Assembly: GCA_010093605.1 (NCBI GenBank)
Contig: MU004185.1
Location: 1,633,334 to 1,697,333, forward strand
Direction: 5' to 3'
DNA length: 64,000 nucleotides
Source of the DNA: Lophium mytilinum
Taxonomy: Eukaryota; Ascomycota; Dothideomycetes; Mytilinidiales; Mytilinidiaceae
Shown: piece by piece, positions 44,485-56,821 of the stretch
How the letters are laid out: every line of letters begins with the position of its first letter
Position numbering within the stretch: position 1 is the stretch's first letter
The notes under the pieces: generated by a model
Databases searched by the model: none
Told to the model about the DNA's origin: nothing
What the model saw: only the letters and a program-made list of their open reading frames with translations
Translations under genes and position numbers: made by a program

Positions 44485-44760
44485 AGCGACTTCTTTGATG
44501 GTGAGGTGAAGGAGCTAGATTTGGTTGTGATGATGGAATGCCCGGACGGAGAATTGGTTGAGCGGCTGGAGCTACGGGACCGTGCGGATGATACGACGGA
44601 GATCATACGGATGAGATCGGATACTTTTCAAGAGTCGACATCGAAGGTAATTGCGTACTTTGAGGGCGCGAATAAGCTGGTTCGGATCGATGCAAAACAA
44701 AGCGTCGAAGAAGTGCATGCGCTGATGGTCAAGGTGCTTGCTGAGAGGGTCGGAATTTAA
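44485..44760 (+). pseudogene. C-terminal half of an adenylate/UMP-CMP kinase
   Basis: The frame carries the second half of a nucleoside monophosphate kinase: LDLVVMMECPDGELVERLEL matches the LFFDCPEE...RL strand and helix, RADDTTEIIRMRSDTFQEST matches R(S/T)DDN-E-I-KR--TF-E-S, and KVIAYFEGANKLVRIDAK with SVEEVH matches the end of the family. The lid Arg-Gly region is degenerate. The N-terminal half with the P-loop is missing: the sequence upstream belongs to the PfkB gene on the other strand. It cannot encode a working kinase of this class and is probably a relic of a partial duplication, though a short protein could still be made. Confidence 0.65.
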
Positions 44761-44980
44761 GTCGCAGGGAATGCCCCAAAGATCGAAAGCGAAGGAGATG
44801 GTAGCAATTGCACATACAAAGGTAGGATCCTGTTGAGCCAGACCGGCCCCATACAAGGAGAAGGGAAGTGGGGATGGCGCTGGACCACAAGAGTCTTTGG
44901 AGGAAGTGAGTTTGCACTGGGAAGGTTTTCGGTAACTACGGCCTGGCATACATAAGACCACTCCTATACTACTTCATACC

Positions 44981-45961
44981 TCAATCCTGAATCCGCTGAT
45001 TACAGAAAGGCGGCACAGCATAGTAAATAAAGGCATGCACCACACACGCTGTCAAATCCCCCGTCCAATGCACCCAATGATACGTAAACCTATGTGCCGC
45101 ACTCATCAACCCCAAGCACCTCGCTGGATTGCAGCTCAACCCCAAATACCCTGGCACCGCAATCCCTCCTGCAAATAGCGCAATTGCTGAACTAAACCCT
45201 ACCAGAAAGGGCCCCAGCGCAGGCCCAAAAGACCCCTGATTCCGCGGATCAAGACCCAGTCCAAAGGCGAGGAAAAGCACGAACAGTGCGCCCATAGTCT
45301 CCAGTGCGAACGCTTGAGTGGCAGAGACTTGTGCAGCGTCGACGTAGCAACCCGGGGAGAACACGAGAGTGGACGGCGAACCACCAAGCGACGCACGGAG
45401 AATGTAGGCGCCGACTACACCGCCGATACATTGGAAAGTGATATACAAAACCATCCGCGGCAGACTCGTGAGTTTGGCAAGGAAGGTCGCGAACGTGATC
45501 AGCGGCGTCAGATGCGCGCCTGTCACAGGGCCGAGACTGAAGATGAACAGCGTGATGATAAGGAATTGCACCACTGCCGCAATGGCAACTGGCAAAATTG
45601 GCCCGAGTGGCGTCGCTGAGGATAGGTTGGCAGTGCCATGCGAGACGAGTCCAGCAATGAAGACCCAGCAGCAGAGACCGACGCCTTCGAGACAGGCGCT
45701 GCGCCAGAGGTGGACGTCAGCGAAGGGGCGGAGGGAGAGAATACCGGACCACTTTGGAGACTGGACAGCGTCGGGATTCGTGCGTTGGAGGGTTTCGTAT
45801 TCGGGGTCGGATTGGGAGACGGCTTGGAGTTGGTTGCCACCGAGGCGGCCGACGAAGGGTTGGGAGTTTATGTTGGAGGGAACGATGGGGGCAGAAGGGG
45901 TACGCCAGCGGCGGATCGGGGCGGGATCTTCTGGGATTTTAAGGTCTAGGAAGTTGTCCAT
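44981..45961 (-). CDS. aquaporin-like MIP channel, atypical first NPA
   Basis: A single-exon gene of 326 residues. A long cytosolic N-terminus of about 85 residues precedes six hydrophobic segments (for example GVGLCCWVFIAGLVSHG and PILPVAIAAVVQFLIITLF). The second pore loop keeps the motif: LGLSCNPARCLG. The first loop reads GPVTGAHLTPLITFATF, so the normal NPA is TPL. Family members conduct water, glycerol or other small solutes; the altered loop makes selectivity uncertain. It lies 831 bp past the polyketide synthase stop codon on the same strand, which alone does not make it part of the cluster. Confidence 0.85.
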   Translation of the reverse strand: MDNFLDLKIPEDPAPIRRWRTPSAPIVPSNINSQPFVGRLGGNQLQAVSQSDPEYETLQRTNPDAVQSPKWSGILSLRPFADVHLWRSACLEGVGLCCWVFIAGLVSHGTANLSSATPLGPILPVAIAAVVQFLIITLFIFSLGPVTGAHLTPLITFATFLAKLTSLPRMVLYITFQCIGGVVGAYILRASLGGSPSTLVFSPGCYVDAAQVSATQAFALETMGALFVLFLAFGLGLDPRNQGSFGPALGPFLVGFSSAIALFAGGIAVPGYLGLSCNPARCLGLMSAAHRFTYHWVHWTGDLTACVVHAFIYYAVPPFCNQRIQD

Positions 45962-46792
45962 CTTTGTTGGGAGTGTCGTGGAGATATCTTAGGTAGGCTC
46001 ACAGCATGAACGTATATAGGGACTTGGGCGTAGGATGGTTTTTATAATGAAAAATAAGGAAAGTCAGAATGTGATGGTCAAAGCGAGAAAAGTTTGATAT
46101 ATAGACTGGAAGGAGAGATGAGAGGAACATTGCATAGCAGGAAAATTGCTTTTCCAATGACCAACGAAGATTGGTTTAGATTTGCCACTTCGACTTAGAG
46201 GCTGAACCAAAGATACGGAGGCCGCCGATAAGGTTCAACATGTGGCTGGATTGTTCGGAGAGCTGCGGCTCGCGTTCTAAATGCTTCGGTCCGAGCAAAA
46301 GCGAAGGCGGGGTGCTTTGCGATGCAAAAATTCTTAGCTAGTAAGTATGAGGAAGGGAGGAAGCAGGTGGAGAGGTTGTGGCCAAGTCGATGGATGCCAT
46401 AGCACGTGATCTTTCAGCTCTACGCATGTTCATCAGCTCTGAAACACGTGACCAAACCTTAGATCAAGACCCCTATGAGTATGCAAGAGACCCGTAAGGG
46501 CGAAGAGCGCGTTGGTATACACTGATAATACTCATGTTTATAAGGAAATGGCACCCCTCTAGCAAATCAGCGGGTCGGGAGATTTACGCTCCAAGTACTG
46601 AATTCAGAAGCCTCTTAACGCTTCGCTCCCGACAAAGGTACCCTTGCTTAAGCGTTGTATCTTCACCTCGTCCTGCCTATTCCTCATCTTCGTATGAGCA
46701 CTTATCCTCATTTCGAAACTGCCCAAGCGCAGCTTCCGCCGGTGCTGCCCATAGCGAGCAGCACATCAAGTATAAAAGGAATATACCCTCCT
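45962..46792. other. intergenic, aquaporin promoter side
   Basis: About 830 bp between the 3' end of the polyketide synthase gene and the start of the aquaporin gene. No gene is evident; plus-strand frames near 46534-47001 are antisense to the synthase. Confidence 0.45.
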
Positions 46793-49700
46793 CTACGCAT
46801 CAGCACCACCTCCACCCGGTTCAAGCCCCATCCTCTGCGCAAACGTCGCCGCCAGACCCCTTGTCGAACTCCCTCCCAGCAGCTCAAATACTGAAACCTC
46901 AACCTTCAACACTTTCAGAAACCAATTCCTTAGCTCCATCGCGATCAGTGAGTCCACGCCATACGAGTGCAGCGGCTTATCCACATCAAAGCTCTCCGTA
47001 ACTATGGAAAGGAACTTCGACAGCTTCTGCTTGAGAGCTGTCAAAAGCACACTCGTCAACTGCTCCGGCGACTCCGCGCTTTGCAGCAGCGCATTCGTAT
47101 CCTGCGCCGCAGTCGAATCCGCCGTATTCGCGGAGGCAGTCGTGGCAGAGACTTGATGCAAGATACTGAACATCGGCTGGCTCATCCAAGTCGGTTCTTG
47201 GGCGCCTTTCGCAGCGACGGACGCGGGTAGTTCCAAGCCAGTGATGACTTGCGCCCGAGTGACTGTTGGTTGGCAGTACTGACCCAGGATTGCGAAGAGC
47301 TCTTCCTGCGACATTGGGAGCAGCTGCTTTACGTTGACGATCTGCTCGAAGACTTCGCGGTGGTCGGCGAGGACGCCTTCGGACTGCATCGCACTGAGAT
47401 CAATTGATGTTGCTTTTTGGCCGATGGAGACGCGGTATTGGGCCAGCGCGTCTTCGAAGGTGTTGCCTGCTGCGTAGCTGGACTGGACTTGGGAGCCAAT
47501 GATGCCGGTGAGAGAGGAGAGGAAAACGAAGAAGTCCATGTCGCGGGGTAGGAGGGTGTGGAGGTTCCAGGACCCAGTGACTTTGGGTACGAGAGCTTCG
47601 TTCCATTCGTTGCAGGTCATTTTGTCGAAATAGGTGTCTCTGAAAACCGCCGAAGCTTGGAAGCAGCCCTTAATAGGAGGCATCGACTGCGCGCAACAGC
47701 CCAGAACTTCGCTCAGCGTGTTTCGGTCAGTGATATCGCAAGGCGGCGCGGAGACTTCGACGCCCATCCCCTTCATCTCCTCGACGAATTTGGTGGCGAC
47801 AGTACCGCTTGCACCACGGCGCGAGAGGAGGAGGAGATGGCGGGCGCCTCTCGATACTAACCACTTGGCTATGCTCCGTCCTTGCCCGCCTAAACCACCG
47901 GCAATCACATATGTGCTCTCTGCTTTCAATGTCCACGTGGTTCGAGCTGGTATCAAAGCCTAATAGGGGTAAGCAAGACTTCTATGTATAATTTGCGAGA
48001 GCTTACCGGAACATGCGCAGAAGGCATCATTTCAACAACGACCTTCCCAGAGTTTTTCCCCGTCTGGAGATACCTAAATGCCTCTTCCACCCGAGCAATG
48101 GGAAACGTCTCGAAGGGACGCACAACCTTGAGCGCACCGTTTTCGAACAACCGCAAGACATTGGCAAGGCTCCGAGATACCAGATCCGGACGCTCTGTTG
48201 CCATTGCAGCAATATCAATGGCGCTGAACGTCACATTTCTCTCGAACTGCGCTAAGGGGAGGTTACGACGATCTAGGATATCGCGTTTGCCAATCTCAAT
48301 GAAGCGGCCATAAGGCGCAACGCACTCCCAGGAAGCCAAGAGGCTGGCCCCAGACAGGGAGTTCAAAACGACGTCAACTCCTTTGCCCTTGGTAAGACGT
48401 TGGATGGCTTTGGCGAAAGATAAGTCCCTGCTGTATAGGATACTCTCTTCCGGTACCTGATACAACTGCATCAGCAATTGCTTCTTGCTCTCAGAACTCA
48501 CAGTCGTATAGACGATAGCACCAAAATACTGAGCGACCTGAACCGCCGCCTGCCCCGTTCCGCCTGCCCCCGCGTGGATCAAAACCGTCTCCCCAGGCTG
48601 CAGACGTGCAGTGTCGAACAGCGCCCGATACGCAGTGATAAAGTTCGTTGGAATCGATGCTGCTTCGGCAAAGGACAGGTTTTCTGGTATGAGAGCGACG
48701 GCAAAGTCCCTGCACCTGATTGTACGTCGGAACGCATCTAAATGGCAGGCTACAACACGATCTCCAGGCTTGCTATTGCACTGACTACCGGCTCGGAGCA
48801 CAACTCCAGAACACTCAGTGCCGAAAGTGCTGTCATTGACGTGTCCCATTGCAACAAGCACGTCTTTGAAATTGACGCCTGTGGCTCTGACCTCGACTTC
48901 TAGTTCGTCGGGGGCGAGAAATGAGTCGTCTTGAGCCAACTCGGCAAAGTATAGTGAATCTAGTAGCCCGGGTGATTTGATCTGCAGGGTAAGATCTCGA
49001 TGTCCCCATTGCGTTTCCTGGGGCTGCGGTACTGTCATACTGTAGACAGTCTGGTCGAGGTCGTCATCTTCGTATATACGTGGAATTATGAGCAAATCAT
49101 CGGATACTGATAGCTCAGGTTCATAAACCCCGGTCTTGATGCCAATGAGCGTATTCTCGAGAGCTTGGGATATATGCCGTCTACGAGAGTCATCGCTTGC
49201 GCCACTCAATATAAGATGCGTAAAGATAAGGCCTGTTCTCTCTGTACGTAGAGTTCTCGCAAAGCCGGTTATCATTGCATGCTGTGGACAGTCCGAATCT
49301 GAAGTGGTCGTCTCAGAAATCCACAGAAGTGCTTTCGCTGTTGTAAACACGGTTTGGAAGTGACAGAACTGATCTTCCGACAGCTGGTCTAACTGTGGCC
49401 ATGGCGTTTCATAAGCAACGATGACAAGGCAGTCGCTCAGGTCAGAAGCATTCGCGGCGCCTTGGAAAGATTCAATGACAACCTGAGAGTTTCCAACTTG
49501 CTTTCTCACAGTCTGGGCTAGACCGTTATCAGATGAAGTCTCGAAACCTGCAATAATACGTATAAAATGATTGTCAACGGCTATTATTGGATGTGGCTCT
49601 AGCCTTCTGGCTGATTCAACTTCCGTAATTGGAGTAAATTCGGCAGTCGTTGCGGCATCGATGGGGGCTGTCGAGTCAATAGCCGTAGAGATCATCAGAC

Positions 49701-52700
49701 TGACGTTGTGATAAGAGTTATTATGGTCGCGGGAGAGGACATCGACACCAGAAAAGCCGTTGCGTTTCAGAACTTCATCCCACTGTTCCGCTGATATGAG
49801 CGGGCTTTGGGTCCGGTAACTATCTGTGCCTGGATATGGTTTAGCCATCTCGTCAGATAGTCTGCGGTTAATTTTCACTTACTCTCCCACCACCCTGATA
49901 GACACCCGAAGATGATCGGCGCACCGATGAACTCTGGTTCCGTAATTTCAATGAGCACGAGCTTCCCGTTCTTTTTCAACACTTTTCTCAGCGAGCTAAG
50001 TGTGACGTCTAGCGACTTGGTCGCATGAAGAACATTTGCTGCAATGACGAGATCGTACGATTCCGCTTGATAACCTTGTGCAGACGGGTCTTCCTCGACA
50101 TTAAGAATGCCATATCTCATCTTTGGGTACTCGCTGAACTCGTCTTCCGCTTTTGCGAGGAAAGAGTGGGAGATGTCCGTGAAATCGAATTGGGAGAATC
50201 TTGCCGAGATGCCATGTGACGTTGACGCAGCAAGTGCTTCTAGAATATGCTTGGTTGTAGAACCAGTACCTGCACCAACCTCCAGGATTTTCAATGCTGG
50301 ATTCTTGTGCGATAATAGCTCGATGTAGGTTTTCATAGGTGCCATGAATTTCCACGAGTCTCGCGTAACGTCATAGTAGTCTCGGAAGACGTTGTCGCCG
50401 CTCAAGATCTCAAGGGCATCACGCTCCCCCTTGAGAATTGGGTTCAAATACTGCCCAAAATTGCTGTAGATCTCTCCTAATCGCCCATGGTTCCGCAGGC
50501 GAACATGTAGCTCATCAAGCGCGACATCACTTTCCATCTTACTCGCAGGGTGCTCGATTATCCATGCAAAGTGTTTCCTTAGATGTGGTGGCTGTGACGG
50601 CACGTCTGAAAGTGAGACTTCTTGCGATGCTTTTCGCATGATCACAGAGATGAAGGTCATGATATCTCCCCAGTATTCGGTAGGATCAGGGCACGTAGGG
50701 CGAGCTTCCAAAAGAAATTGTTCGAGCGCTGTCTTGCTCAAGAGAGAAATATCTGGTCGTAGTTTCAGATCAAAGCATAGCCTCCGGGGCTTTTTCTGCT
50801 CTGCATGATCAAAATCAAAATCAGTCACTGCAGTAGCTTCGACTCCATCTGCGGTAACCACTAGGGTACCACTTTCCGGGTCGTAGGCGTTGATTCCTGA
50901 AGATGTCGTGCGAGAATTGATTCGAAGTAAAGAGACGTGAGCTTGAAGTGGAGAGCTGTGACTAGCGTTATGCAAACGGTCGGTTTTGAGGATTCGAAGT
51001 CGGTCTATCCGCGTCGGAACAGTGGTACTGATGTCACGATTGCCACCCAGGGTCGCAGCTGGAAGCATCATTTGCAGTATTCCGTCTAGAGTTGCTGGAT
51101 GAATGACTGCAGTGGTCGTGGATCGGTCTTGAAATGCTGAAACTTGTCCGACCGCCTCATTACCATCGTCGTAGTGTATATGCTCAATGCGTCGAAAGCT
51201 TTCCCCAAAGTGATAGCCTAGCTTATACAGACGACTATACAGTCTTTGTCCGGTGTCTTCCTTTGGAGCCTGCCGTAAGAAGTCCTCGACTTTCGTTGAT
51301 ATCATGCGTGCTGCCTCGGCGATTTCGCGGGCCTCCTCAACAGAAGCTGAGTTACGGTCTTCAAAGATAGCGTGAATAAGCCCCCTACAAATCTCCAGCG
51401 TAGATGAATCTCCATGCGTGCATATGGAGAACTCGAACCCCGGGTGTAATGAGTCGGCTGCATGTCTAAGATAGATGTGCGTTTCGATTCCCTCTTCCTC
51501 TAGAGGAACCGCTAAGGCAGAGAGGAATGTTGCGTTCCTGATCTCATAGGCGACGATTGGTACCGGGCCGCTTTCTAGAATCTGAGTGACGGCCTCAATT
51601 GCCATTACCATCATACCAGCAGCTGGTAGCAATATGGTGCCGTTAATCTAAGCATTTCAGTGGAAGTTTCTTTAGCGAACTGTGCCCACTTACCTTATGA
51701 TCACGGACCCAAGCGCACGTCGAGGTTGGTGAGGCACTAAGGAAATTACGCCAGCGGGGTTCCAGAGGACTCCAATCCATTACCGGTGCACCGATTAAAG
51801 AGTACGGACCGTGCGCCCGAAACCTCAGATTTTTGCTAATCCGTGACTCGGTCCAGTAGGTTTTCGAGTGGTCGAATGGATACTGTGGCAAACCGGGTAG
51901 TGCTACTCCCTTCCGCTGACATTTGTCTCCACTCGCGTTTAGCTGCGTAATTTCCACTGGATACCCCAAGCAGTACAGTTCACCGAGGGCATTCATCAAG
52001 GTGCTGACTGCATGCTTGTGACGAACGAGCAGAGATGCGTAAGTGACCGACTTCCCGCCTGGTACGCCAGTCAGGATCTCCCGAATGGGAACTTGCAATG
52101 CAGAGTGTGGTCCAATCTCCAGCAGATCAGTTGCACAGACTGCATTACGGTGGCTAAGATCAATCTTCTTAGTTGTTCTACCGACTGTAGGAATGCAGCA
52201 TGTCTCGATAGCATCCGCAAATCGGACCGGGGACACCATATTGCGGATCCAGTAAGATGGACGAAGGAGCTCCGCTGGGGAGATGCTTTTTCCCGTCACA
52301 GTAGAGATCATGGGTGGTCCTCGATCGTCCTTCTTTCCGCCTTCAAGCGGAGTAATAGCTCTTTCGTATGCCAAGGATATACCTTCCATCTGCGGTGAGT
52401 GATATGCCACCGGTACAGCCAATACACGGTTGAAAACGCCCTCTTCATCCAAGTACACCTTCAACCGTTGGATCGACGAAGTGTCGCCGGAGATTGTAAT
52501 ATTGCTAGGGCTATTGATGCAAGCCACGCACAGAAACTTGGACCCGGTTGAAGGGGCAATAGTCTTCATGTATGATGTTGCGACCTCGTGATTAAGCGCG
52601 ACTGACATCATAGCACCTGAGACGGAGCTCTTTTTCGAGAGATCGGAAGACAGTATTCCACGATAGTACGCTAGCTTCCAGCCGGATTCGCGGGAGATTA

Positions 52701-55031
52701 CACCTGCTGCGTACGCCGCCGCTATCTCTCCACTGGAATGGCCGAGTACAATTGAGGGTGTAATGTTGAAAGTTTGCAACAGATCTACAAGCGCCATCTG
52801 CAAGATCGTGCACAATGGCTGAGAAAATTGAGCATCGTGAATATCGCCAGCGGCAGAGGGTTCATGGTTGCCGATGAAATCGCTAATTTGCCACGAGCAA
52901 CCAAGGGTTTGCAGATATTGCTCTGCTTGCATCAAGCGTTGTCGAAAGATTGGATATAATAGAAGTTCTGTGCCCATGTTGATCCACTGGGCACCTTGAC
53001 CAGTGAATACAAAACCAAGTTGCGCATTTGGCTTGGCCCTGACCGGTAACGGCACAGTCTCGGTCGCTTTAATTAGGGCATCCATATTATTGGCAACGAT
53101 GAAGCTCTTCCATGGCAGAACACTTCTTCTTTCACTTAGGGTTGTTGCAAGTGACTGGCTGTAAATCTCCTTCAGTGCGTGACTCGTCGTCTTACTTTCT
53201 AGATGTGAATGATATAATTCCAAAAGCCTGGATAAGACCTTCTCATCCGCTGCCGACCAGACAAATAACTGAGGATGATCTGCTGACATTTTACGACTTG
53301 TGGAAACCATCGATGGTAGTTGGCTGGAGCTATACATATCCACATCACCGGGTGGAGATATAGAAGTAGAATGATTTCCTTGGAGGCCGTTTTGGGCTAG
53401 AAAGTTGTACGCATCGTCAAGAACAGCGTGGGCATTAGAACCGCCGAAACCGAATGAGTTCACGGACGCTCGGCGGAGACCCTCAGTCGGCCAAGGGACG
53501 CATGTTGTAGGAAACTATCATACATAGGTCAGGTTTTGAATCATATTTATTAATATATGAATGCTCACAGTTAGGTTCCAAAACTCAGCATCGATCGCTG
53601 GGTTGAGCTGATCAAGATCGGCAATTGGAGGGACAATGCCTCTTTCAAGCACTAAGATAGTCTTCACCACACCAGCTATTCCACTGGTGCCCTCGAGATG
53701 GCCTATGTTAGCTTTTGAGGCGCCACTGTATCCATATATTAGCTTGACTTATCCAATCGCGGTGGAGACTTACACCAGAAGCGGTGATTTTCTCGAGGAC
53801 GATCTGAATGCTTCGCCAATAGCTGCTGCTTCAATCGGATCCCCGGCTGACGTGCCCGTGCCATGTGCCTCGATAAACTGTGTTACGGACATGTCGAGTC
53901 GGGCACGCCGGTAAGTGTCTTGAATCAATCGAATTTGGGCATCTTTACTAGGATGCGCCAAGGTAGTATAGCCGTTTTGATTGGATCCAGTTGCGCGTAC
54001 GACGGCTCGGATAGTATCGCCATCTCGCAATGCAGATGACAGCGGCTTGATGATAAGAGAGCCAAACCCCTCGCCTCGTGCGTACCCATTAGCTCGCTGA
54101 TCGAAGCTGTGACATATACCCTCGGGGGACAGGAATCCCATGTTTGATAGGCCAATGGTGAAATCAAGCGAGTAGATCAGGTTGCATCCAGTGACAATCC
54201 CCTATAGCAGTTGCATAAGCCTACGCTAGATCACTGTGTTTTTGTCCTATACATACCAGTGACGAATTACCGCGACGTAGAGATTCGCAGGCCATGTCCA
54301 ACGCGACGAGACTGCTTGAGCATGCGGTGTCTATGGTCATGCTTGGACCAGTCAGGTTGAAGAAGGTGCTAATACGATTGGACAACATAGAACCAGCGGA
54401 ACCTGTTGCAAAATACTTCGGTAATCTTTCTGGATCTTTTGCGGCAAGCAGTAAGTAGTCCGCAGTGAAACAGCCAGTGAAAACTGAAGCATCGGTGCCG
54501 CTGATGGCCGAAATTGGTATGCCAGCTAGGAGATATCAGTAACTAGATTCAAAGATTCGATAAGCAGGAGACCTGCCATCTTCCAACGCTCTGTACGTTG
54601 TTTCTAAGAGTCCACGCTGTTGTGGATCCATTGCTCCCGCCTCAGCTTCTGTGATGGAGAAAAACGGTGCATCGAAAGCTCCGATGTCGCGGTCTAGAAA
54701 ATATGACCTTTCAGGACGTATCTTGAAAACATGCATTAGTACATATAAGATCTTGCTTGACAGAGTGCGATTGCCCTACAGATCCTTGTGAGCCTTCAGC
54801 GGCATTGTGCCAGGCGCCGTGATTCGATCTTTCTGAAGGAAAGGGTCGCGCAACAGAACGACCCTTTGCTAAAAGCTCCCAGAACTCATCTGCAGTGCTG
54901 GCTTGCGGAAAGTCGATGCTGAAGCCAGTAATTGCGATCGCGTCCTGTATCTCTTCATGGCTAGTTGTAGAATTTCTGTCTGATGCCTGCACCGATATAT
55001 CTCTCTTCTCATCTAGGGAGTGCGGAGACAT
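46793..55031 (-). CDS. highly reducing type I polyketide synthase (KS-AT-DH-MT-ER-KR-ACP)
   Basis: Nine exons (55031-54780, 54721-54577, 54525-54257, 54201-53774, 53725-53569, 53514-51694, 51647-49883, 49829-48007, 47959-46793) join in frame to 2,608 residues. [10 protein letters not shown] (Cys near 201), [31 protein letters not shown] and [29 protein letters not shown] and [66 protein letters not shown] with [23 protein letters not shown] near the C-terminus. All key residues are present, so it should make a fully reducible, methylated chain. No thioesterase or reductase domain follows the ACP, so release must come from elsewhere, plausibly the adjacent hydrolase at 55764. The intron at 54576-54526 seems to use a GC donor. 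The product cannot be predicted. Confidence 0.96.
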
Positions 55032-55763
55032 GGCAAGAGCCAAATATCAGTTTTAAGAAAACGGATGCTTGAAGCACCAGGGGAGGATGTGTAACAAGGG
55101 GAGGGATGTGTCTTCAGGATACCCCATGGCCACCAGGCCCCAGGTCCCGCTATGACCTTCGACCTTCTCCAAGCCCGCTCTAGCACACCTCAGACGCGGC
55201 ACGGCATCTGGCTAGCACCCGAGATCACCTCCTGCGCCCAGCCTCCACCAAGCAGTCCCTAGCGCTGGCGTCGATTGCCGTCTTCCATTGGGTGTCCTGT
55301 AAGGTTGAGATCGTCCCGAAGCCAAGGAATCTCTGCGCCTGTGTTGATTTGGAATGACGCCGCTATTCCCGGTTAGCGCAACCTCTATGTCTAGTTGTCT
55401 TTCCAGGGTACCGCTTCGGTAATGCAACGATAAGCGCCAGCCGTAATATTACTTGTCTACTCCGCACTATTCGGGGCAAAAGGTCAATATGTAGTCTCAT
55501 CTTTCCCATCCAACCCTACACGAAGCCCTACCATCCTTCCAAATGACGCGAAAAAGAGACTAGAACACAGTAAAGCCTAATTAACATTCGTTCTTTACTG
55601 CTCATTGCTCTACCATTCAGCGTTGAACTATCGGCGACTCCTTTTTCATACCAACACATTCGGCCCTAAGGGTACTCATTGCTGTACAGTTCAGCTCTTA
55701 GATGTTTACCTAGGTGTTAGAACATAGCCAGATGTTATAGCCAGATACTACCGTACATCCACC
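55032..55763. other. divergent promoter region of PKS and FSH1-type hydrolase
   Basis: A 732-bp region between the start codons of the synthase (minus) and the hydrolase (plus). It holds no gene. Such shared promoters allow joint control. A CCG-N7-CGG pair lies at 55462-55474. Confidence 0.65.
55462..55474. promoter_or_regulatory. candidate Zn2Cys6 site CCG-N7-CGG
   Basis: CCGCACTATTCGG lies within the shared PKS/hydrolase promoter. Everted CCG/CGG triplets are a usual binding arrangement of dimeric Zn2Cys6 factors, one of which is encoded at 56822-58616. A single such match can occur by chance. Confidence 0.25.
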
Positions 55764-56540
55764 ATGCGGTTCCTCTGCCTACATGGAATGGGCACCAACA
55801 ACAAGGTCAGTCACCGCGTAATGGCCTTTCCCAGCCCACCAAATGACCGAATGGGCTAGGTGTTCGAGATCCAGACAGGTAAAACCCGCCTCACGAAAAA
55901 CGAACCCTAGAATTAACAAGTTGCGCCAGCCGCACTCCGCTACGCCCTCGGCGACCACCACACTTACGAATTCGCCGAAGGCGTCGTCCCCACCGCCATC
56001 AACCCCTCCATCACCAGCTTCTTCCCCGCCACCGACGCCTACTTCCAGTACTTTGAAGAAAACGACGCAGCCAGCTGCCTGAAAGCCGTGAACGACTTAG
56101 AAGCGTTCATAGCCGTCGAAGGACCCTTCGACGGCGTCCTTGCGTTTTCCCAAGGCGCGGCTGTGGCGGCGACGCTGATGGTGCGACGGCTGCAGCAAGA
56201 TCGGGCTGGTGAGCTGGTCGCGCCTGTGTTCAAGTGCGGTATCTTTCTGGGCGCGGCGGTTCCGTGCGATGCGGCGGAGCTGGATGGGGGCGTTGTGCGC
56301 GAGATGAGGTGTGAGGTGGATGGGGAAGTGATTCAGGTGCCGACGACGCATATTTGGGGGGAGAAGGATGAGTCGCCATATCCGCCCCGGCTTGCGGCGC
56401 TGTGTGCGAGTCGGCTGAAGAACGTGTATGTGCACGGAGGGGGTCATGAGGTTCCTGGCTCTAATATGGATGAGGCGTTGAGGGAGAGTGTGAGGGTTAT
56501 TAAGCGCGCTATATCTATGGCGCAGTATAAGCAAGCATAG
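55764..56540 (+). CDS. FSH1/LovG-type serine hydrolase, likely PKS chain release
   Basis: Three exons (55764-55805, 55860-55878, 55921-56540) give 226 residues of an alpha/beta hydrolase of the FSH1 (DUF341) family. The start MRFLCLHGMGTNN is the usual first strand with the oxyanion loop. The nucleophile serine is in GVLAFSQGAAVAATL, the acid in HIWGEKDESPYP, and the histidine in VYVHGGGHEVPG. The product starts 733 bp from the synthase start, in the opposite direction. In the lovastatin pathway a family member (LovG) releases the chain from an HR-PKS without its own thioesterase; the same role here is inferred from family and position. Confidence 0.88.
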
Positions 56541-56821
56541 AACCTCCTAAACAATTGAAAATAAGCAAAAGTTAAGCTATGAAACTTTCCAGACATATAG
56601 ACTTACCTTTTGTAGGAGGAAGAGAGCTGAGAGGTTGTTAAGAGGTCGTTGAGAAGGATGAAGGGGAAGGCACGTGACGCTTGGCCTCCCCCGAGAGCAG
56701 TCAACACCACGCTTCGTGTCCTAGTCAGGCATAACGGGAAACATATTACCAGGACTAGTAGCCAAGCTTGATACTATCTAGGCCTGTTCAGCACTTATTA
56801 GTCACGTACCCAACGCTGCAA

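Noticed and set aside
46534-49363. Several plus-strand frames across the synthase
   Set aside because: All are antisense to well-supported KR, ER and ACP coding sequence and show no features of their own.
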